DNA from: Oscillatoria nigro-viridis PCC 7112
GTDB taxonomy: Bacteria > Cyanobacteriota > Cyanobacteriia > Cyanobacteriales > Microcoleaceae
Reading direction: 5' to 3'
Length of the DNA: 64,000 nt
NCBI RefSeq assembly: GCF_000317475.1
Contig: NC_019729.1
Location: 2,556,501 to 2,620,500, forward strand
In this document: positions 26,514 through 35,864 of the stretch, piece after piece
How the letters are laid out: each line of letters opens with the position of its first letter
Position numbering within the stretch: position 1 is the first letter of the stretch
Notes under the pieces: generated by a model
The model's database searches: none
Told to the model about the DNA's origin: nothing
The model's input: only the letters and a program-made list of their open reading frames with translations
Program-made: the position numbers and the translations under genes

Positions 26514-27805
26514 CCTCCAATACTTGGATCGCCAACACGGTATAAGTCGCCCAATTGCCATCCCTCTTCAAGTTTTGGCTTCAGCAGTTCTTTTGAAAGA
26601 GATTTGACTGAGAAATACGTTCTGTTTTCGGGATAAAAACAAAGAACATTCTCTAAACGATCGGTAAAGTGATCTAAAAGGTCGGGACTATGTGTGGTAA
26701 TAATTATCTGAGTTCTGGTGGCAGCTTTTTTAATCCACTCAGCTAAAATTGGCATCCACGATACGTGCAATCCTAATTCCGGTTCATCCATAACTATCAA
26801 AGAAGGAAGAAGTGGAGAATGTAATATAGTTGCCCAACAAAGCATCCTCACAGTTCCATCTGACATTTCATTAAGGTAAAATACTTCTTTGATATCTTCA
26901 AAATACCATTCTACAGTGAGAGATAGGCGACCAGAACGTACAGGTCTAATGCGACGAGTTTTTGGTAATATCGATTTCATCGCCTCGTTCAGGCTATCTT
27001 CAAAGTCGATATTTTTTTGGCTTAAATTATCCAAAACTAAGGCCAGATTATCTCCAGATGCAGATAGGTAAATATCACTTCCACCTATTTTAGGCTCTTC
27101 GGTTCTAATTAAATTCAAATTCATGTTATTGGCATTATAAAATTGCCATTTTGAAATAAATTCAATTAATTCTCTTCTAATTTTGTAAACAGGTGTATTT
27201 TCTGGTGCTAATTTACTATTTTCAAGCAGTGTCGGAATTGTCAACAAACCAAAAGAATTTGTAGGAATGTTATCTAAAGGTTCAAACTGAGTTGACACTT
27301 GACCGGGAGACTTGTAAACAGATAAAACTCCTTGCCCTAATTCTCTGTTATGCAATTTATAGTAATAGAAAGGTTGCCTGCTGTAATTTTCCTGCAAATC
27401 TTCTCCGTCATACAGATATTCTTCAGAGATACTCGCCCTTACGTTTTGTCGATCGGTATAAAGTTTGAAATCAAGAATTGCGCTGTCTTTTTGAGGATTA
27501 CCAGTTTGGTTAATTTGCGAAAAACAGCAAGCTATACTGACCTTTGCTGGACTTTCAATATTGACATCTAAAATTCTACCACCACCAATTTTAGCAACAG
27601 CATCCTCAAAACTACTCATGTCCCGATTTGCGTCGGGAATAGCTATTAGGCAATCTTTTAAAAAATTCAAACAACTGATGAAATTGCTTTTGCCTGAACC
27701 GTTTGAGCCGATAAATATATTAAGGTTGTTTAAATTTACAGATGGATCTAAGTGCAGATTTTTATAATTCTTGGTTGTCAAAAATCGAATAATGGGTTGA
27801 TTCAT
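26501..27805 (-). CDS. AAA_21/OLD-like ATPase, partner of a TOPRIM-like gene
   Basis: The 434-residue SMC/ABC-type ATPase has Walker A GSNGSGKS (residues 33-40), a signature-like LNEMSDGTVRML, Walker B SLIVMDEPELGLH and the H-motif IITTHSPDLLD. It lacks the TOPRIM domain fused in OLD proteins; that role would fall to the coupled gene overlapping its 3' end. Such ATPase-TOPRIM pairs include the PARIS and related anti-phage modules, in which the ATPase senses a phage protein and releases or activates the nuclease. This gene is intact, but its partner is disrupted. The system assignment is inference. Confidence 0.82.
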   Translation of the reverse strand: MNQPIIRFLTTKNYKNLHLDPSVNLNNLNIFIGSNGSGKSNFISCLNFLKDCLIAIPDANRDMSSFEDAVAKIGGGRILDVNIESPAKVSIACCFSQINQTGNPQKDSAILDFKLYTDRQNVRASISEEYLYDGEDLQENYSRQPFYYYKLHNRELGQGVLSVYKSPGQVSTQFEPLDNIPTNSFGLLTIPTLLENSKLAPENTPVYKIRRELIEFISKWQFYNANNMNLNLIRTEEPKIGGSDIYLSASGDNLALVLDNLSQKNIDFEDSLNEAMKSILPKTRRIRPVRSGRLSLTVEWYFEDIKEVFYLNEMSDGTVRMLCWATILHSPLLPSLIVMDEPELGLHVSWMPILAEWIKKAATRTQIIITTHSPDLLDHFTDRLENVLCFYPENRTYFSVKSLSKELLKPKLEEGWQLGDLYRVGDPSIGGWPW

Positions 27806-27860
27806 ACGATCGCTCCGGTGATACTTTAGAAAGTTAGGGTAGGCAAGATGCCTACCCTAC

Positions 27861-27888
27861 AAAGGTAAAAAAATATTTTTTTACCTTT
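27861..27888. terminator. AT-rich perfect palindrome downstream of fabF
   Basis: AAAGGTAAAAAAA pairs with TTTTTTTACCTTT around a 2-nt centre, 25 nt past the fabF stop (minus strand). Next to it lies a second hairpin (GGGTAGGCAAGATGCCTACCC, 27838-27858). Together they probably separate fabF from the ATPase gene. Confidence 0.55.
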
Positions 27889-27912
27889 TAACTCTCGATT
27901 TTGGATTAGCTG

Positions 27913-29166
27913 TTACTGAACAAACTTCTTGAATGCCAGAGTCACGTTGTGGCCCCCAAATCCAAAGGAATTCGACAGCGCCACATCAACTTTTAGATCG
28001 CGGCTTGTATGAGGAACATAATCCAAATCGCACTCGGGATCTGGATTTTCCAGATTGATTGTCGGCGGAATTTTGTCGTTGGCGATCGCCATTACCGTCG
28101 CCACCGCCTCAATTCCCCCAGAACCGCCCAAAAGATGGCCGGTCATCGACTTGGTAGAACTAATTGCTACTTTGTAAGCGTGGTCTCCCAAGGTCTTTTT
28201 AATCGCTTTCGTTTCCGTAGAATCGTTGGGAAGCGTGCTCGTGCCGTGAGCGTTGATATAGCTCACTCGATCCGGCGTCAAACCCGCATCCTTGAGCGCT
28301 AAAGCCATCGCCCGCGACGCACCGTTCCCCCCCGGTACCGGAGAAGTCATGTGATACGCATCGCAAGTTAAACCGTAGCCGACGATTTCTGCGTAAATCT
28401 TTGCGCCGCGCGCCAGAGCGTGTTCCATTTCTTCTAGAATCAGAATGCCAGCACCTTCGCCGACGACAAAACCATCACGATCGCGATCGAACGGACGGCA
28501 AGCATGAGTCGGGTCATCGTTGCGAGTTGAAAGCGCCCTCGCCGCAGCAAAACCAGCCACGCACAAAGGTGTCACCGCAGCTTCGGTACCGCCGCAAATC
28601 ATGGCTTGCGCGTAACCCCCCTGAACTAGGCGAAACGCATCGCCCACGGCATTTGACCCGGCAGCGCATGCCGTCACCGTGCAAGAGTTTGGCCCCTTAG
28701 CGCCCGTTTGAATCGCCGTCAGGCCCGCGGCCATATTTGCAATCATCATGGGAATCATAAACGGGCTGCATCTATCGGGACCGCGATTCAGATAAATCTC
28801 TTGCTGGTCTTCCAAAACCTTCAGGCCACCAATGCCAGTGCCAAGAATGACACCCACCTGTTCTGCGTTCAGGTCGTTAATCTCAAACTTCGCATCAGCA
28901 ACAGCTTGTTTGCTCGCTGATACCCCAAATTGAGCAAAGCGATCCATCCGCTTTGCTTCCTTGCGCTCTAAATAGTCGTGTGGGTCGAAACCCTTCACCT
29001 CTGCGGCAAAGCGGCAGTCGTGCCGCGACGGGTCGAATAAGGTGATCGGGCCTATACCATTCTTCCCGGCAAGCAACCCGTCCCAATACTCGGACAAGGT
29101 ATTGCCGATCGGTGTAATCGCGCCGAGACCCGTGATAACAACGCGCTTACGCTCTAAATTTGTCAT
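27913..29166 (-). CDS. fabF: Beta-ketoacyl-ACP synthase II
   Basis: FabF condenses malonyl-ACP with growing acyl-ACP in fatty-acid elongation. The 417-residue protein carries the thiolase-fold active-site triad: Cys in VTACAAGSNA, His in NAHGTSTLPND and His in SMTGHLLGGSGG, plus the C-terminal SFGFGGHN loop. ATG 29166 starts TNLERKRVVITGLG, the expected N-terminus. acpP lies immediately upstream on the same strand, as in many bacteria, so the enzyme and its carrier are probably co-transcribed. Confidence 0.96.
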   Translation of the reverse strand: MTNLERKRVVITGLGAITPIGNTLSEYWDGLLAGKNGIGPITLFDPSRHDCRFAAEVKGFDPHDYLERKEAKRMDRFAQFGVSASKQAVADAKFEINDLNAEQVGVILGTGIGGLKVLEDQQEIYLNRGPDRCSPFMIPMMIANMAAGLTAIQTGAKGPNSCTVTACAAGSNAVGDAFRLVQGGYAQAMICGGTEAAVTPLCVAGFAAARALSTRNDDPTHACRPFDRDRDGFVVGEGAGILILEEMEHALARGAKIYAEIVGYGLTCDAYHMTSPVPGGNGASRAMALALKDAGLTPDRVSYINAHGTSTLPNDSTETKAIKKTLGDHAYKVAISSTKSMTGHLLGGSGGIEAVATVMAIANDKIPPTINLENPDPECDLDYVPHTSRDLKVDVALSNSFGFGGHNVTLAFKKFVQ

Positions 29167-29263
29167 GATTTCAGTTTCAAAAAATTAAACACCCAGAACG
29201 CAGAACAAAAGAGGAGTTTCCAGTTTTCTAACTTCTCTCCTCTTAGGGGAAAAGACAGGTATT

Positions 29264-29521
29264 TTATGCTTTTGGAGCTGCAAGTTCCTTGTTGATGTAA
29301 TCTACACAAGCTTGAACCGTAGTAATTCCTTCGGCTGCTTCGTCGGGAATTTCAATATCAAACTCTTCTTCCAACGCCATTACCAGCTCTACTGTATCTA
29401 AGGAATCTGCTCCTAAATCGTTAGCAAAGTTGGATTCGGGCTTGACATCGCTCAGATTCTCGACTTCCAGTTGCTCTTTCACAATTTTCTGGACTCTAGC
29501 AAAAATGTCGTCTTGGCTCAT
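29264..29521 (-). CDS. acpP: Acyl carrier protein
   Basis: The 85-residue acidic protein carries the phosphopantetheine site DSL in [13 protein letters not shown], with the rest of the four-helix pattern ([16 protein letters not shown]). After 4'-phosphopantetheinylation of the serine it shuttles acyl chains in fatty-acid synthesis. It lies 97 nt upstream of fabF on the same strand. Length and sequence are standard. Confidence 0.97.
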   Translation of the reverse strand: MSQDDIFARVQKIVKEQLEVENLSDVKPESNFANDLGADSLDTVELVMALEEEFDIEIPDEAAEGITTVQACVDYINKELAAPKA

Positions 29522-29906
29522 AACATCGTGTCCTCATTGGTTGCTGCGTATCTAATCTTATCCGAAAGGGGGATCTGCAGGAGAAAGGCTGGCCGCTTTT
29601 CTAAGTGACACGGGCCAGCGACAATTGGGACACGGACGATCGCAGCAACTCTAGGGCTAAGGCAAAAAAACCCCAATAGCCCAAAATCAATCATCTCGTT
29701 TAGCCACCCGATCAAGTTGAGGAACCGGAATTTTGGGTTCATGGTGCGTCTGTCATCAACTCAAAATCCTTGAGAAAAGGTGACAGTGGGCTCCTAGGTA
29801 GGCGGTGATACGTTAATTATAAAGAGGGAAAACTAAGCAGGAAGCCTCCCGACTTCGATCGCTCAAGTTTCTTTTCCCGAACCTTGTGTCCCCAGCAGAA
29901 ACGACT

Positions 29907-30812
29907 ATGCCATCCCAAACTCTCAGATATGCTTACTTTCCCGGTTGCGTTGCCCAAGGGGCGGCCCGCGAACTTTACTTGTCTACAATGGCGCTAACTC
30001 AAGCGTTGGGGATTGAACTGGTGGAACTCAAAAAAGCTTCCTGCTGCGGTTCTGGCACTTTCAAAGAAGATTCGCAGTTACTCGAAGATACTGTCAACGC
30101 TCGCAATATTGCTTTGGCTGAGGAACTGAATCTGCCTTTGCTGACACATTGCAGCACTTGTCAAGGGGTAATCGGTCATGTGGACGATCGCCTCAAGGAA
30201 TCTCAGAAAACCGATCCCAACTACATAGAAAAAGTCAACGGTTTACTCAAAAAACAAGGCTGTTCGCCTTATCAAGGCAGTACCGAGGTGAAACATCTGC
30301 TGTGGGCGATCGTTGCAGATTACGGACTCGACGAAGTGCAGAAGCGAGTCACCCGCAAGCTTTCCGGTTTGAAGTGCGCGTCTTTTTACGGGTGCTACCT
30401 GCTGCGAGCTCAGGATAAGCTGCTTTACGATGACCCGCACCAACCGGAATCGATGGAAAATGTATTTCGGGCGATCGGGGCAACTCCGGTTTACTATCGA
30501 GGTCGGACGCAGTGCTGCGGCTGGCCGTTGGCGAGTTATGCCACTAACCAATCTTTTGGGATGGCAGGCAAACATATTCAAGATGCTCTTGACAATGGCG
30601 CTGATTGTATGGTAACGCCTTGTCCGCTTTGTCACTTGAATTTGGATTCGCGCCAGCCGGAGGTGGAAAAAGTAATCGGGCGCAAGTTGGGTTTGCCTGT
30701 GCTGCATTTACCGCAGTTGGTGGCTTTGGCTTTGGGTGTGGAACCGAAAAAACTAGGACTCGATCGGCATATTGTGTCAACTAAGCCCGTGTTAGAAAAA
30801 TTAGGCTTTTAG
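29907..30812 (+). CDS. HdrB-like CCG-domain protein
   Basis: The roughly 300-residue protein has two cysteine-rich CCG domains: FPGCVAQGAARELYLS with KASCCGSGTF and HCSTCQG in the first half, then FYGCYLLR, RTQCCGWPLA and TPCPLCHLNLD in the second. This is the arrangement of heterodisulfide reductase subunit B, whose cysteines ligate a special [4Fe-4S] cluster, and of the related SdhE/GlpC-type subunits. In cyanobacteria the protein is widespread; its redox partner is not encoded nearby. ATG 29907 is preferred to GTG 29886. Confidence 0.85.
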   Translation: MPSQTLRYAYFPGCVAQGAARELYLSTMALTQALGIELVELKKASCCGSGTFKEDSQLLEDTVNARNIALAEELNLPLLTHCSTCQGVIGHVDDRLKESQKTDPNYIEKVNGLLKKQGCSPYQGSTEVKHLLWAIVADYGLDEVQKRVTRKLSGLKCASFYGCYLLRAQDKLLYDDPHQPESMENVFRAIGATPVYYRGRTQCCGWPLASYATNQSFGMAGKHIQDALDNGADCMVTPCPLCHLNLDSRQPEVEKVIGRKLGLPVLHLPQLVALALGVEPKKLGLDRHIVSTKPVLEKLGF

Positions 30813-31153
30813 TCGATCGATTGGCGCGGGTGTGTAGTAAGCCCTAATTATCAAAAAGTTTGCAACAGTGGGTATAGGGGCTAGTTCACCCAAATCCTTG
30901 CTAAAAGCCAAAATATCAAACAACAAGTCCTTACAACAGTTGCACAACTTTGGGAAATTGGCATAAAGACTTGAGTTTTTTCTCAAATCAAATCCGGTTA
31001 GATCGGAATTATACAGAGCCCGCGAGCCGAAAGCTCGATCGGGCTCATACATTTTTGAGTCAATAGAAGATACAGACCCAAAAAACAGTATACTATTATA
31101 CAAAATAGTTTTTAAGACTTCCTAACTGCCTAGTTAGGGACAAGGAATAAGCA
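30813..31153. other. Intergenic region without supported gene
   Basis: I see no promoter or RNA of known type here. A 100-codon minus-strand frame (30801-31103) overlaps the hdrB-like gene and has no protein-like pattern. Confidence 0.4.
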
Positions 31154-32365
31154 ATGAAACGAAACCCAGTAAATCTCACACGTTCGGTATTCCTATGGGC
31201 AATGCTAGGAATCATTTGTGGTTTGTTTGGTGCAAGTTATTGGATATTTTTGTCTTACATGATGGTGGGATTTGAATATTTTAGTGGACTTTCTCTACTA
31301 ATCATCATGCCGCTTGCGGGTTTGCTCATCGGTTTGCTCATTCATTGGCTGGGAAATCCTGGCGAAATAGGGTTGATTATTGACAATATTCATCTCAATG
31401 GTGGGCGGTTACCAATGAACGAGAATCCTTCGATGATTCTGTCGTCGCTAATCAGTATTGCAAGTGGAGGCAGTGCTGGCCCAGAAGCACCAATGGTGCA
31501 AGTCACAGGTTCAATTGGTACGTGGTTAGCCGATCGCTTTCAATTGCGCGGAGAGGCACTGCGAAGTTTGAGTATTGCTGGCATGGCATCTGGTTTTACA
31601 GTTTTGTTCGGCGCTCCCTTGGGTGGTACTTTTTTTGCTTTAGAAATTCTGCATCATCAGAATGTTGTGGAGTATTTTGAAGCAATATTGCCTGCAGTCG
31701 TGGCAAGTTGTGCAAGTTACACCATCTTTGTAGCAATTACCAAGCTAGGAATTGGTCCTACCTGGCATTTTCCTCAATACAATGTGGACAGCCTTTATGA
31801 CTTTGGCGCAGCGATTGCTTATGGAATCGTAGGTGCGATCGTGGGGTGGCTTTTTATCGCTGTATTTCGCAGTGTAGGTCGCTTGTTTGATTCGATACCC
31901 AGTCCCATTTATGTACGCACTACTTTAGCTGGGCTAGGACTTGGTGTTTTATCAGCTTTTTTTCCGCTCACTCGTTTCTTTGGCGAACATCAAATTGAAA
32001 AAATTGTTGAGGGAAACTTTTCTTTGGGATTGATCTTAACTTTAGTTATTGCTAAAGTGTTTGCCATTAGTACGACCGTAAATGGAGGCTGGCGGGGGGG
32101 AATTATCATCCCGCTGTTTTTTATAGGAGCCTGTTTAGGAAAGGCAATTGCTATCATTAATCCCGCATCCAACGAGACTTTGGCAATGATTTGTGTAATG
32201 GCTGCTCTGAATTCAACAGTTACTCGAACTCCAATTAGTACAACTCTGCTACTCGCTAAGTTGACAGGATTCAGCACTTTTACACCGATTCTCTTCGCTA
32301 GTCTGGTGGGCTTCTTCTTGGCTCCCCGATCTCCCTTCATTAGCTCACAGCGTAAAATTGATTGA
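31154..32365 (+). CDS. ClC-family chloride channel/transporter
   Basis: This 403-residue membrane protein has about ten hydrophobic helices and the ClC ion-path motifs: GGSAGPEAPMVQ (the GxxGPE selectivity and gating motif, with the gating Glu), GAPLGGTFFALEI and GGWRGGIIIP (the GxxxxP motif). It exchanges or passes chloride across the plasma membrane as a homodimer. It lacks the C-terminal CBS domains of many relatives. ATG 31154 is preceded by AAGGAA. It has no operon partner. Confidence 0.9.
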   Translation: MKRNPVNLTRSVFLWAMLGIICGLFGASYWIFLSYMMVGFEYFSGLSLLIIMPLAGLLIGLLIHWLGNPGEIGLIIDNIHLNGGRLPMNENPSMILSSLISIASGGSAGPEAPMVQVTGSIGTWLADRFQLRGEALRSLSIAGMASGFTVLFGAPLGGTFFALEILHHQNVVEYFEAILPAVVASCASYTIFVAITKLGIGPTWHFPQYNVDSLYDFGAAIAYGIVGAIVGWLFIAVFRSVGRLFDSIPSPIYVRTTLAGLGLGVLSAFFPLTRFFGEHQIEKIVEGNFSLGLILTLVIAKVFAISTTVNGGWRGGIIIPLFFIGACLGKAIAIINPASNETLAMICVMAALNSTVTRTPISTTLLLAKLTGFSTFTPILFASLVGFFLAPRSPFISSQRKID

Positions 32366-32522
32366 CAAACGGCTAGAAATCCTCTAATACCTCCGTGTAG
32401 CGGCGAAAAATACGTGCATTTTGCGAGTGTCGAGTCTCAAGGCTTCTGCCATTACAAATGCACCAATGGCATCAAACAACATCTAGCCGTTGACACCAGT
32501 CAGACTGCCGTTTTCGATCGAT

Positions 32523-32647
32523 CTCACATCTTGCACCATTCTTAAGAACAGGCTTTCGGGCCTGTTCCACAACAAGTGCATTTTCTTGTGGGGTGGGCAG
32601 GAGAGCCCGCCCAGAGAAGGGTTATCGATAATGGTGCAATATCTCAG
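32523..32647. repeat. MITE-like palindromic element, copy B
   Basis: The left terminus CTCACATCTTGCACCATT (32523-32540) is mirrored by a diverged right end AATGGTGCAATATCTCAG (32630-32647). The interior holds hairpin AACAGGCTTTCGGGCCTGTT and TTTTCTTGTGG, as in copies A and C. Confidence 0.75.
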
Positions 32648-32938
32648 ATCCATTGCACAAAAGCCAGTGTGTCCGATGACTGTGGCTTGATTGAAATGTT
32701 GAGTCACAACCTCGATTATTTTCACACTCGGGCCCGTCAATATTCCTAAGACGATCATTCTCCAAGGGCAAGGGGTATCACCCGGAGCGGCTCATCGCAG
32801 AGAAAGTAAAAACTCGATCCCCAGATTATGACCCAGATCCGGTTTAAAGTGGCACGGAAACTAACGAAAGCCGAAAAAATGGCACTACAGGGGAAAACAG
32901 GATTTGTCGTGGTGGCAACTCGCGATCGTGATTGAACG

Positions 32939-33088
32939 GTCAATCGATTTTAGATTTGAGATTTTAGATTTTCGATTGAAGCATTGACTTGCGCGAGATA
33001 AATACGTTCGGCAAGTTTCATCGGATACACGTTTTTTATTTCTGGACGGATGAATCCGGGGGCTTGTATCCTGGATGCTTGATTGTCA
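32939..33088. repeat. Dispersed repeat, long copy
   Basis: Matches 16444-16550 at both ends but has about 52 additional bases (33004-33055). It starts with a TTTTAGATTTGAGATTTTAG heptamer relic. Confidence 0.7.
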
Positions 33089-33107
33089 AACGCTTCGATG
33101 TAATGCT

Positions 33108-33311
33108 CTAAGAGTTTCGCCTGTGAACTTTGAGCCCACTCTCACCAATCCTACTGCTAAACTCAATTTGTATTTCATCAGGCTGATGCTCAAACGGTTG
33201 GCGAATGAATAGATCCCAAAAGGGTTCTATAAGACTCTCAGGGTGAATAACTGTGAAGTTTTGTCGCTTTTTCGCGAAGTGCTTCCAGGCACTGCGGTAG
33301 ACTAACCTTTA
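33108..33311 (-). pseudogene. C-terminal fragment of an unrecognised protein
   Basis: The minus-strand frame (opened by a TAA, no start codon) reads VYRSAWKHFAKKRQNFTVIH, then PESLIEPFWDLFIRQPFEHQ and a polar end, stopping at 33108. It is strikingly protein-like, but I do not recognise the family. The adjacent repeat at 32939-33088 lies just beyond its 3' end. It is probably a gene relic. Confidence 0.45.
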
Positions 33312-33387
33312 ATTCTCTGTGCAGGCTATAGCGGTGTCACCTCGCCGTCAAATCTGTTCACTCGCAGAGGCAGCAAATTTTTAGTGA

Positions 33388-33654
<267 letters not shown>

Positions 33655-33686
33655 ATACCGATCGGCACGCCGATCGAATTACGGGC

Positions 33687-33724
33687 AAAAAAGAGGGGGC
33701 GATTTAATCGCCCCCTCTTTTTTT
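33687..33724 (+). terminator. psaC rho-independent terminator
   Basis: A stem AAAAGAGGGGGCGATT / AATCGCCCCCTCTTTT with a 2-nt loop region and a long T-run lies 33 nt after the psaC stop. Confidence 0.92.
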
Positions 33725-33814
33725 GTCGCGGAATCTGCATTCTGGGGCCGGAAGAAGGTAAAAATGATAAAACTTGAGTTTTATTGCGATCGCTAAGCAG
33801 GAGTAGTACGTTAG

Positions 33815-35737
33815 ATGTGCGGAATCGTTGGCTATATCGGCACGCAAGCAGCAAGCGAGATTTTGCTAGCAGGATTGGAGAAACTAGAATACCGGGGCTA
33901 CGATTCAGCGGGCCTCGCTACCATCTCGGAAGGAGAAATTACCTGCATCCGAGCCAAGGGCAAATTGCACAACCTCCGGGAAAAGCTAGCAGAGATAGAC
34001 TCTCCGGCTCCCATCGGCATCGGACACACCCGCTGGGCAACTCACGGCAAGCCTGAAGAATATAACGCTCACCCTCACATGGATAATAGCGGGCGAATTG
34101 CGGTAGTTCAAAATGGAATTGTCGAAAATTATCGCGAGTTGCGGAAAGAATTGAAAGCGAAGGGACATAAATTTGTCTCGGATACCGATACAGAAGTTAT
34201 TCCTCATTTAATAGCTGAATTTTTGAAAGAAGCAAGAAGGGAGAAGGAAGAAGAAAAAGATAAAAAAGCCGAGAAAGTTGCTGATTTATCGTTTTTGGAA
34301 ACTGTTTTAAAGGCGGTAAATAAATTAGAGGGAGCTTTTGCGATCGCCGTTATTTGCGCTGATTTTCCCGACGAAATAATTGTCGCCAGACAGCAAGCTC
34401 CTTTGGTGATTGGGTTTGGTGCTGGTGAATTTTTCTGCGCTTCCGACACGCCGGCCTTAGTATCTCACACCCGCACTGTTTTGTCCTTAGAAAATGGCGA
34501 ATTGGCAAGGCTAACTCCGATGGGAGTCGAAGTTTACAGCTTTGCAGGGGAAAGGCTGAAAAAAATCCCGCGCATCCTTGGTTGGAGTCCGGTTTTAGTC
34601 GAAAAACAAGGCTTCAAACACTTCATGCACAAGGAGATTTACGAACAGCCAGCGGTAGTCCGAGCTTGTTTGGAGGCTTATTTAGACAGCGATTGGCAGC
34701 CGGAAAATCCGCGCTCTCCCATCAATCTCAACTTGCCCAAGGAGCTTTGCGCCGATGTCGAACAAATTTCGATTCTCGCCTGCGGAACGAGCTGGCACGC
34801 CTCGCTAATTGGCAAATATTTGTTGGAACAATTAGCTAATATTCCCACTGCGGTGCAGTACGCTTCTGAGTACCGCTACGCACCGGCACCGCTGACAGCA
34901 AATACTTTAACTATTGGGGTAACACAGTCGGGAGAAACGGCGGACACGCTGGCTGCTTTGGGAATGGAACAGCAGCGCCGCGCGGGTTTTACTGATAAAT
35001 TCCGGGCGAGAATGTTAGGCATTACTAACAGGACTGAAAGTTCGATCGCCCACATGATGCCGCAGGTAATCAACACCCACGCTGGTATAGAAGTCGGCGT
35101 TGCTGCAACTAAAACTTTTGTCACTCAGTTGATGGCATTCTATTTCTTAGCTTTGGATTTGGCGCACCAGCGGCAAACAATCAGCACGGAGAGATTGGCA
35201 GAAATTATTACTGGTTTGCGCCAGTTGCCGGCAGAAATTGAGAAGTTTTTGGAGATTCAAGAACAGTATGTGGAGGAATTGTCCCACCAGTTTACAGACA
35301 CCCAAGATTTTATCTTTTTGGGGCGGGGAATTAACTTTCCGATTGCTTTGGAAGGGGCGCTGAAACTGAAGGAAATTAGCTACATTCACGCCGAAGGATA
35401 TCCGGCGGGAGAGATGAAACACGGCCCGATCGCCCTTTTGGACGCGAAAGTGCCTGTAGTGGCGATCGCGATGCCCGGAAGCGTCTACGAAAAAGTGCTT
35501 TCCAACGCTCAGGAAGCCAAGGCCCGCGACGCCCGTTTAATTGGTGTCACGCCGAAGCAAGGTGTGGCGGAAGCCGATATTTTTGACTGCGTTTTGCCCG
35601 TGCCTTTGGTGGATGAATTGTTGTCGCCGATTGTGACAGTGATTCCGCTGCAATTGTTGGCTTATCACATTGCGGCGCGTCGGGGTTTGGATGTGGATCA
35701 GCCTCGCAATTTGGCGAAGTCGGTGACGGTGGAATAA
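33815..35737 (+). CDS. glmS: Glutamine-fructose-6-phosphate aminotransferase (isomerizing)
   Basis: GlmS makes glucosamine-6-phosphate, the first step to peptidoglycan and LPS amino sugars. The 640-residue product begins MCGIVGYIG, where Cys1 after Met removal is the glutaminase nucleophile, and has RYRGYDSAG-like and HTRWATHGKP motifs, then two SIS domains (CGTSWHASLIGKY, VTQSGETADTL) and the C-terminal RNLAKSVTVE. A charged insert (EARREKEEEKDKKAEKV, about residues 140-155) is a family-variable loop. AGGAG lies 11 nt before ATG. No glmS ribozyme is recognised upstream. Confidence 0.97.
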   Translation: MCGIVGYIGTQAASEILLAGLEKLEYRGYDSAGLATISEGEITCIRAKGKLHNLREKLAEIDSPAPIGIGHTRWATHGKPEEYNAHPHMDNSGRIAVVQNGIVENYRELRKELKAKGHKFVSDTDTEVIPHLIAEFLKEARREKEEEKDKKAEKVADLSFLETVLKAVNKLEGAFAIAVICADFPDEIIVARQQAPLVIGFGAGEFFCASDTPALVSHTRTVLSLENGELARLTPMGVEVYSFAGERLKKIPRILGWSPVLVEKQGFKHFMHKEIYEQPAVVRACLEAYLDSDWQPENPRSPINLNLPKELCADVEQISILACGTSWHASLIGKYLLEQLANIPTAVQYASEYRYAPAPLTANTLTIGVTQSGETADTLAALGMEQQRRAGFTDKFRARMLGITNRTESSIAHMMPQVINTHAGIEVGVAATKTFVTQLMAFYFLALDLAHQRQTISTERLAEIITGLRQLPAEIEKFLEIQEQYVEELSHQFTDTQDFIFLGRGINFPIALEGALKLKEISYIHAEGYPAGEMKHGPIALLDAKVPVVAIAMPGSVYEKVLSNAQEAKARDARLIGVTPKQGVAEADIFDCVLPVPLVDELLSPIVTVIPLQLLAYHIAARRGLDVDQPRNLAKSVTVE

Positions 35738-35738
35738 A

Positions 35739-35812
35739 GGAAGTCATTAGTCCGTAGCCATTAGTCATTAGTCATTAGTGGGTTGTTGGTTGTTGGTTGT
35801 TCGTTCTAATAA
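35739..35812. repeat. Short tandem repeats after glmS
   Basis: AGTCATT/TAGTCAT-type heptamers (35741-35780) and GTTGGTT heptamers (35782-35804) follow the glmS stop, another case of cyanobacterial STRRs. Confidence 0.7.
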
Positions 35813-35864
35813 CCAATAACCAATAACCGATGCCCGATGCCCTCTTTGGCCGATGCCCGATCGC

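Noticed and set aside
29518..29742. 74-codon minus-strand frame upstream of acpP
   Set aside because: Overlaps the acpP start and has no family pattern; most likely the acpP 5' region.
30801..31103. 100-codon minus-strand frame
   Set aside because: Overlaps the hdrB-like gene end and shows no protein-like motif.
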